Shown: positions 1-4,508 of the stretch, piece after piece
Numbering within the stretch: position 1 is the stretch's first letter
Layout of the letters: every line of letters starts with the position of its first letter
From: JAKBCQ01 sp021807585
GTDB lineage: Bacteria > Planctomycetota > Planctomycetia > Isosphaerales > Isosphaeraceae
Direction: 5' to 3'
Length of the DNA stretch: 5,506 nucleotides
Assembly: GCA_027325115.1 (NCBI GenBank)
Contig: DAHWFG010000081.1
Location: 1 to 5,506, forward strand
Position numbers and translations under genes: made by a program
The notes under the pieces: model-generated
Seen by the model: only the letters and a program-made list of their open reading frames with translations
The model's database searches: none
What the model was told of the DNA's origin: nothing

Positions 1-1178
1 AGAATCATCACGCCCCCCGTCGCGGGCATTCGCTTCAGCAACCCTCCCAACTTTTCCAGGTCCTTCGTCCCCGATCCGTGAAGGACCGACCCCGCCGCGA
101 GGAACATCAATCCTTTCATGATCGAGTGATTCCAGATATGAACGAAAACCGCGGTCATTGCGAGCGCCGCGACGACGGGAAGCCGCGCCGCCGAGCCCCA
201 AATCGCGACTCCGAGCGCGGTCGCGATCAAGCCGATATTTTCCATGCTTGAATATGCGAGAGCGCGTTTGATATCGCGTTGTTCGATCGCGAGCGCGACT
301 CCCGCGGTCGCGGTGACGACGCCGATCGTCGCTAGCGCCGGCCCCCACCAGGCCGCGGGCTCGCCCAGGATCGTCAGGATTCGCACCAATCCGTAGATTC
401 CGAGCTTGATCATCACCCCCGACATCAGCGCCGAAACGTGCGAGGGAGCGGCGGGATGCGCTTCCGGAAGCCACACATGAAAGGGGGCGAATCCCGCTTT
501 GGCGCCGAATCCCGCAATCGCGAGCAGGAAGATTACAGTCGCGTACGAATCCTTCGTCGGGTTTCGCTCGAGCGCCGCGAAATCGAGTCCGCTCCACGCC
601 AATTCAAATGAACCGCTTCTTGATCCCAAAAGCATAAACATACCGATTAGACACGCGACCCCCAGGTGCGCCGCGACAAGATAAACCCAGCCGGCGCGGC
701 GGGTCTCGGCCTTTTCGTGCTCGAACGTCACCAGAAAGAACGCCGCGATCGACATGATCTCCCACGCGATGAGAAACACGACCGCGGTCCGCGCCGCGAC
801 GACCGTCGCCATCCCCGCGAGGAACAGATTGTAGAAGAACCAGGGAACGCCGAGGCGCTTCTCATGGCGATACGCGAAGAGATAATCGCCGCCGTAAACC
901 GCGGCGATCGCCCCCAGGACGAAGACGGGAACGAGGAAGAAGGCGCCGAGGGGATCGATTTCGAGGCGGATCAATCCGTGCGCCGCGTCCCAGCCGAATC
1001 GCGCTTCGAGCCGATCTCCTCCCAAAAGGACCCTCAAGGTCGGCACGAGTCCCGTCAGGCAACCGCCGACCGCGCCGGCGACACCGAAAACCGTCGCGAG
1101 TTTGGGCGATCGCGACGCGACGAGCGCGGCGACCGCGCCCATAAGAAATATCGCCGACGCGACGAGAAAAAGTTCCAT
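1..1178 (-). CDS. hyfB: HyfB-like proton-translocating membrane subunit (group 4 hydrogenase / complex I antiporter family), 3' end cut by window
   Basis: About 392 residues of a polytopic membrane protein are visible; the C-terminus lies beyond the left edge. It belongs to the proton-conducting antiporter family (NuoL/M/N, MrpA/D, HycC/HyfB). Such subunits form the ion-pumping arm of complex I and of formate hydrogenlyase-type complexes. Several hydrophobic segments are visible (about residues 3-22, 30-52, 77-96, 115-138, 165-185 and 213-235). E140 lies in WEIMSIAAFF, K227 in GFGAKAGFAPFHVWLPEAHP and K258 in SGVMIKLGIYGL. Their spacing closely matches the proton-channel Glu/Lys/Lys of NuoM (E144, K234, K265). 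The stretches AYSSMENIGLI (309-319) and NHSIMKGLMFLAAGSVLH (350-367) are HyfB/HycC-like rather than NuoL/M-like. ATG at 1178 was chosen because it lies 1 bp after the upstream stop, with an AAGGGGG ribosome site 9 nt upstream. The subfamily name is less certain than the superfamily. Which catalytic subunits it serves cannot be seen here. Confidence 0.85.
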   Translation of the reverse strand, partial: MELFLVASAIFLMGAVAALVASRSPKLATVFGVAGAVGGCLTGLVPTLRVLLGGDRLEARFGWDAAHGLIRLEIDPLGAFFLVPVFVLGAIAAVYGGDYLFAYRHEKRLGVPWFFYNLFLAGMATVVAARTAVVFLIAWEIMSIAAFFLVTFEHEKAETRRAGWVYLVAAHLGVACLIGMFMLLGSRSGSFELAWSGLDFAALERNPTKDSYATVIFLLAIAGFGAKAGFAPFHVWLPEAHPAAPSHVSALMSGVMIKLGIYGLVRILTILGEPAAWWGPALATIGVVTATAGVALAIEQRDIKRALAYSSMENIGLIATALGVAIWGSAARLPVVAALAMTAVFVHIWNHSIMKGLMFLAAGSVLHGSGTKDLEKLGGLLKRMPATGGVMI

Positions 1179-1179
1179 A

Positions 1180-1881
1180 CTACCGCGCCCCCTTACCGAC
1201 CTCGGTCGCGGCGAACGAATCCTCAACGCGACGAAGCTCTATCATAATATTATCTTTAGAACCGTGTTCGACGACGACTCTCTTGAACGCGTCGTCGTGG
1301 AGCGCGAACGAAAGCCTTGACAACAAACGGAGGTGGCTTCGCGGGGTGGGGCATATCAATATAAACATCACATGCACACGCTTGCCGTCGAGCGCCGCGA
1401 AATCGACGGGCTCTTTTAGAAAGCAAAGCGTTATCATAGGTTCATCAACATCGACGACGATCGGATTCCGGACGTGGGGCAAGGCGATTCCGTCGCCGAT
1501 CGCGGTCGTCGCCGACGCCTCGCGCGCCAGAAAGAGCCTGAGGACGAGTTCGCGATCAACCTCTTCGGGAAGCGGCAGAACGTCGACGACGGCGCGAAGC
1601 GCGCGTTCTTTGTTCGTATCGGCGAGGTCGTAATGAATCCCCCCCGCCTCGATCGCGCGAACGAGACCGGGGAAATCGTCCCCTTCGTCTTGTTGTTTGT
1701 CGAACAACTCAAGCGAAACTTTGATCCGATTCGCGGTCGCCCATTCGAGCAGTTCGGCGCGGTGGAACAGATAACGACCGTCGATCTGTCGCGCCGGCAG
1801 GGCTCGATTCTTGATCCATTTGATCACGATCGGTTCCGCGACTCCCAACAACTCGCTCACATCCCGCACCGTTAAACGCAT
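1180..1881 (-). CDS. HTH (excisionase/MerR-like) fused to PTS EIIA type-2 (fructose/PtsN-like) domain; putative regulator
   Basis: This 233-residue protein has two domains. Residues 1-52 are an excisionase/MerR-like helix-turn-helix (LTVRDVSELLGV, then VIKWIKNRALPARQIDGRYL, then LLEWA). That pattern is typical of small DNA-binding domains of the HTH_17 kind. After a linker of about 20 residues, residues 72-222 form a PTS EIIA domain of the fructose/mannitol/nitrogen class. The phosphorylatable histidine is expected to be H136, in AIGDGIALPHVRNP. The later segment VMFILICPTPRSHLRLLSRL, with H183, is also conserved in PtsN-type domains. No EIIB or EIIC domain is present, which favours regulation over sugar uptake. 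The ATG at 1881 has a strong GAGAGGA site just upstream. The frame stays open to a TTG at 2139, but the extra 86 residues resemble no domain. The stop lies 1 bp before the HyfB-like gene, so the two are almost certainly co-transcribed. The DNA target and phosphodonor are unknown. Confidence 0.88.
   Translation of the reverse strand: MRLTVRDVSELLGVAEPIVIKWIKNRALPARQIDGRYLFHRAELLEWATANRIKVSLELFDKQQDEGDDFPGLVRAIEAGGIHYDLADTNKERALRAVVDVLPLPEEVDRELVLRLFLAREASATTAIGDGIALPHVRNPIVVDVDEPMITLCFLKEPVDFAALDGKRVHVMFILICPTPRSHLRLLSRLSFALHDDAFKRVVVEHGSKDNIMIELRRVEDSFAATEVGKGAR
1188..1194 (-). promoter_or_regulatory. Ribosome binding site of the HyfB-like gene, inside the end of the EIIA-HTH gene
   Basis: On the minus strand AAGGGGG lies 9 nt before the ATG at 1178 and within the last codons of the EIIA-HTH gene. 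The junction reads TAG, one base, then ATG. Ribosomes ending the first gene could therefore restart on the second, so translational coupling is likely. This site supports the chosen start of the HyfB-like protein. Confidence 0.6.
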
Positions 1882-2421
1882 GACGTCCTCTCGATTGCAC
1901 CCGACCGCGACGCAAAACGACGCAACGAACCGCGGATCGCGCAACGCATCGATCGCGCACGCTCGAATACGGGCGATCTTCCGGTTTTCAATCCAACTGT
2001 GAGGAATCGTGATCGACGGGATCTTCCCCGTCCCAACCGTCGAACCACGACGATCCAAATCGTCACAAATCAAGGTTCGTGAATCGGCAATCATACGATA
2101 GCGACTTTTGAAGCCGACCGCCGGCCGAATTTCACCCAATTTGAGTTTTTTTTCCCAAATCGCCGATTCTCAATCCGTCGCCGACCACGATTCCAAGCGA
2201 CCATAATCCACGACGCCGAATCGACGATCTCGTCGCGCCGATCGGACAATCGAATATCCTTTCCACGCCGCGGCGCGAATCGCCAAATCAACCAAGCCGT
2301 CGACGATCAAACACTCAACTCATCAAAAATATCTTCGATTTTTATAGGCGATGTAAAAGGAAAATCTAAATCAATGATTAAACAAAACAAATACAGATAT
2401 CCAAACATGTCGTTTGTCGAA
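1882..2421. other. About 540 bp without a convincing gene, upstream of the EIIA-HTH/HyfB cluster
   Basis: No reading frame here shows a recognisable domain together with a good ribosome site. The minus-strand frame entering the EIIA-HTH gene is open back to 2139, but its codons have a mixed third-base pattern and only a TTG start. Visible items are a 6-bp hairpin (2015-2032), a TATGAT -10-like hexamer on the minus strand (2090-2095) with no good -35 partner, an inverted repeat around a run of eight T (2139-2160), and an AT-rich block (about 2318-2400). That block stands out from the GC-rich surroundings and has an inverted repeat AAAAAT/ATTTTT at 2325-2343. A promoter for the left cluster is expected somewhere here, but I cannot place it with confidence. 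Confidence 0.55.
1886..1892 (-). promoter_or_regulatory. Ribosome binding site deciding the start of the EIIA-HTH gene
   Basis: GAGAGGA on the minus strand ends 4 nt before the ATG at 1881. It is a close match to the anti-16S consensus. The helix-turn-helix domain begins right after this ATG, so the site argues for the 233-residue product over the longer reading frame that opens at a TTG at 2139. Confidence 0.7.
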
Positions 2422-2447
2422 CGATTCGGGATTCCGTTCCCGAATCG
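2422..2447 (-). terminator. Perfect 10-bp stem-loop after the lipoprotein gene, likely transcription terminator
   Basis: The arms CGATTCGGGA and TCCCGAATCG pair perfectly around a 6-nt loop. The hairpin begins 27 nt past the lipoprotein stop codon in the direction of transcription. No run of U follows directly, so it is not a textbook intrinsic terminator. It could act with Rho, or protect the 3' end of the mRNA. Because it is symmetric it could also fold in plus-strand RNA, but no plus-strand gene ends here. Confidence 0.5.
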
Positions 2448-2474
2448 CGACATACCGCGACCCCGCGAGCCGAT

Positions 2475-2816
2475 TTACTTGTCTCCCGAGGTCTTCTCTT
2501 TCGCCTTGTCGAGAGCGTCCTTCGCCTTCTCCTCGACCTTCTCCAATCCCTCCTTGGCTTTCTCCACCCCCTCCTTGGTTTTCTCTTTGATCGTCTCCAT
2601 CCCCTCCTTGGCCTTCTCCTTCACGGTCTCCATTTCTTCCTTGGCTTTTTCTTTGGCGGCGTCGATCTTCTCCTCAACCTTCTTGGCGGTCTCGTCCAAC
2701 GCCTTGCCGGTCTTCTCGCCGGGTCCGGGTCCCTCTTCGGGCTGACAGCCCGAAAACGCGACCAGGCTCCCCGCCAAGAACGCGGGAATCATCATCGTTC
2801 GTACAAATCGTTTCAT
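2475..2816 (-). CDS. Small lipoprotein with Lys/Glu-rich 11-residue amphipathic helical repeats
   Basis: The product has 113 residues. It opens with a signal peptide (MKRFVRTMMIPAFLAGSLVA) ending in the lipobox-like FSGC, so C24 is expected to be lipidated and the mature protein anchored to a membrane. Phe at -3 is less usual than Leu or Val. A short Gly/Pro linker (about 26-36) is followed from about residue 41 to the end by a helix-forming region made almost only of K, E, A, T, M, V, I, D and G. It contains tandem 11-residue units such as EKAKEEMETVK, EKAKEGMETIK and EKTKEGVEKAK. Hendecad periodicity is typical of group 3 LEA proteins, synuclein and apolipoprotein-like helices that lie on membranes or form right-handed coiled coils. 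The ATG at 2816 has GGAGA 9 nt upstream (2826-2830). The gene stands alone, with hairpins on both sides. A membrane-stabilising or stress role is only an inference; no specific function is recognised. Confidence 0.82.
   Translation of the reverse strand: MKRFVRTMMIPAFLAGSLVAFSGCQPEEGPGPGEKTGKALDETAKKVEEKIDAAKEKAKEEMETVKEKAKEGMETIKEKTKEGVEKAKEGLEKVEEKAKDALDKAKEKTSGDK
2551..2670 (-). repeat. Tandem 33-nt coding repeat (11-residue unit) in the lipoprotein gene
   Basis: On the plus strand the marker TCCTTGG recurs at 2551, 2572, 2605 and 2638. The spacings are 21, 33 and 33 nt, that is one 7-residue and two 11-residue steps. The units are diverged at DNA level but clearly related, which points to internal duplication of a short helical module. 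The spacing keeps the reading frame and roughly keeps the helical phase. Confidence 0.7.
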
Positions 2817-2972
2817 TGTGAAATGTCTCCGAAATCGTCGTTCAAAGATCGGAACACGAGAATTCAACCCTTTGATTTTAAACCCGACGCGTGCGAAGAC
2901 GCCAGAGCGCGACGACGTTCCAATCGCGCTCGATCGATCGGTCGCCGCGCCCGTTCTTCCGCGATCACTACC

Positions 2973-3012
2973 GCTCGGTGCGTGCGATCTCCGTCGATCG
3001 TCCACGCCGAGC
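2973..3012 (-). terminator. Imperfect 15-bp hairpin just after the DUF1501 gene, likely end of the DUF1553-DUF1501 transcript
   Basis: Three stacked helices are visible: 2973-2978 with 3007-3012 (6 bp), 2981-2984 with 3003-3006 (4 bp), and 2985-2989 with 2996-3000 (5 bp). A 6-nt loop closes the structure, and there is a 2-nt bulge on each side. It starts 13 nt after the DUF1501 stop codon. As with the hairpin after the lipoprotein gene, no U run follows, so termination would have to be U-independent or Rho-assisted. Chance pairing is possible in GC-rich DNA. Confidence 0.4.
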
Positions 3013-3025
3013 CCGATTCTCCATC

Positions 3026-4486
3026 TCATCCAAAGAGAGAATAGACGGGATCGGCCTTCACGAGTTCACGCGGTTGATTCAAGTGATTGTACATAAGCGT
3101 CGAGGGATTGATCCCAAGCGCATGATAAATCGTCGCCAGGATCTCCGTCGGATGGACGGGGTTCTCGATCGGCGACGACGCCTGCGCGTCGCTCTTGCCG
3201 TAAACGACTCCGCGACCGATCCCCGCCCCCGCGACGAGCGCCGTGTAACAGTACGGCCAATGATCGCGGCCGTCGGGAGAGTTGCTGTTCCCCGACGTGC
3301 TCACTCCCATCCGCGGTGAACGACCGAATTCACCGATCGCGACCACAAGCGTATCATTCAACATCCCGCGACCGTCGAGATCTTCAATCAGGCTCGAAAG
3401 CGCCGAATCAAGCTTCGGACAATGAAGGTTTTTGAGCGGCTTGAAATTCGCCGCGTGCGTGTCCCACGCGGTCGAATTGGGGTCGCCGTTCGCCACGCTC
3501 GGCCAATTCACCTGAACAAACCTCGTACCCGCCTCGATCAACCGACGCGAAAGCAAAACCCCCTGGCCGAACGTGTGGCGACCGTAACGGTCGCGAATCT
3601 TGGGGTCCTCCTCCCCCAGATCAAACGCCTTCCGCGCCTTGCCCGAAAGAATCAGCTCAAACGCTTTCTCTTGATAGGTATCAAGCGCGTACGAGCGAGT
3701 CGCCTTCTCGAGCTCGGGCATGCCCGAATTGATCGATTCGAGCAGCGTCCCGCGCCGTTTGAGGCGAATCTTCGAGATCTCTTGACGCAACGTCAAATCG
3801 TCGAGCGTCAGCTTCTCGTTCGGATCCTGGAACAAAAAGTACGGGTCGTAAGCCTTCCCCAAAAAGCCCGCGTTCCCCGCCTTGCCGATCACGTTCGATT
3901 CCTGAAGCGGCCGCGGCAGTGTGACGAACGGCAGCATCGGCTCGTTCGAAGGCTTCAGCTTGATCACGTTCGATCCGACGTTGGGATAATCCGAAGGGCT
4001 CGGCGGCTCGAGCTGCCCAGACGGGCTGACCTTGTCCGGCGTATAACCCGTGAGCATTTGATACATCGCCGCGGTGTGATTGAACAACCCCACCGGCGTG
4101 TAGCTCACCGAGCGGATCATCGTCACCTTGTCGGTTTGCAGCGCCAATTTCGGCATATGCTCACCAAACATAAGCCCCGGGGTTTTGGTGGCGATCGGTT
4201 TGAACTCGCCGCGGATGTTGTCGGGGGCGTCGGGTTTGGGGTCCCAAAGGTCGATGTGGCTCGGACCTCCCTGCAGGAAGATCAAAATGACGTTTTTCGC
4301 TCGACCGAAACCCGGCAGGGTTCCGCTCGCTGCGCCGCGCGATTTCGGGCTCGCTCCCCGTGCGGATTCGGCTTCGAGAACGCTCGACAGGCTGAGCCCG
4401 AGCATCGCCGCGCCGCCGACCCGGAGGAATTCGCGACGACCGGGGGCGTCGCACAACCGAGCGGCCGGTCCTGGAATCGAAAGCAT
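3026..4486 (-). CDS. DUF1501 family exported protein (alkaline phosphatase-like fold)
   Basis: This complete protein has 486 residues, a normal length for the family. The N-terminus carries a Tat-type signal with R17-R18 in GRREFLRVGG, followed by the hydrophobic AAMLGLSLSSVL, so export of a folded protein is expected. Family motifs follow in order: FLQGGPSHIDLWDPKPDAP (70-88), FNHTAAMYQMLTGY (135-148), YGRHTFGQGVLLSRRLIEAG (301-320), AWDTHAANF (340-348), VAIGEFGRSPRM (382-393), GRDHWP (406-411) and HPTEILATIYHALGI (445-459). The family belongs to the alkaline phosphatase-like/sulfatase superfamily. H344, E386, D408, H409 and H445 are candidate metal or active-site residues by position, not proven. 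The ATG at 4486 lies 22 bp after the DUF1553 gene, so the two are co-transcribed. Such pairs are abundant in planctomycetes. A role in handling complex, perhaps sulfated, polymers is often suggested; the substrate is unknown. Confidence 0.93.
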   Translation of the reverse strand: MLSIPGPAARLCDAPGRREFLRVGGAAMLGLSLSSVLEAESARGASPKSRGAASGTLPGFGRAKNVILIFLQGGPSHIDLWDPKPDAPDNIRGEFKPIATKTPGLMFGEHMPKLALQTDKVTMIRSVSYTPVGLFNHTAAMYQMLTGYTPDKVSPSGQLEPPSPSDYPNVGSNVIKLKPSNEPMLPFVTLPRPLQESNVIGKAGNAGFLGKAYDPYFLFQDPNEKLTLDDLTLRQEISKIRLKRRGTLLESINSGMPELEKATRSYALDTYQEKAFELILSGKARKAFDLGEEDPKIRDRYGRHTFGQGVLLSRRLIEAGTRFVQVNWPSVANGDPNSTAWDTHAANFKPLKNLHCPKLDSALSSLIEDLDGRGMLNDTLVVAIGEFGRSPRMGVSTSGNSNSPDGRDHWPYCYTALVAGAGIGRGVVYGKSDAQASSPIENPVHPTEILATIYHALGINPSTLMYNHLNQPRELVKADPVYSLFG

Positions 4487-4494
4487 CGATCATT

Positions 4495-4500
4495 CTCCTC
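4495..4500 (-). promoter_or_regulatory. Ribosome binding site of the DUF1501 gene, choosing between two ATGs
   Basis: GAGGAG on the minus strand is followed by two overlapping choices. The ATG at 4491-4493 is only 1 nt away and opens a meaningless frame. The ATG at 4484-4486 is 8 nt away and opens the DUF1501 frame. The spacing and the conserved MLSIPG N-terminus both favour the second. Confidence 0.7.
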
Positions 4501-4508
4501 GTATTGGG

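Noticed and set aside
666..1247. A plus-strand open frame of 193 residues opposite the HyfB-like gene.
   Set aside because: It is a very Arg/Asp/Glu-rich, low-complexity translation with no domain. The minus strand encodes a clear membrane protein through the same bases.
1882..2139. An 86-residue N-terminal extension of the EIIA-HTH protein, open in frame from a TTG at 2139.
   Set aside because: The start is TTG, the codon pattern is mixed, no domain is recognisable, and a strong ribosome site precedes the ATG at 1881, where the helix-turn-helix domain begins.
2325..2343. AAAAAT/ATTTTT inverted repeat considered as a terminator on the plus strand.
   Set aside because: The stem is only A-T pairs, and no plus-strand gene exists upstream of it to terminate.
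2551..2670. Possible CRISPR-like or intergenic tandem repeat.
   Set aside because: The units have no spacers, are in frame, and encode the 11-residue helical repeats of the lipoprotein.
2475..3029. A longer form of the lipoprotein starting at 3029.
   Set aside because: The first 71 residues are Arg-rich and unlike a protein. The ATG at 2816 has a ribosome site and begins a proper signal peptide with a lipobox.
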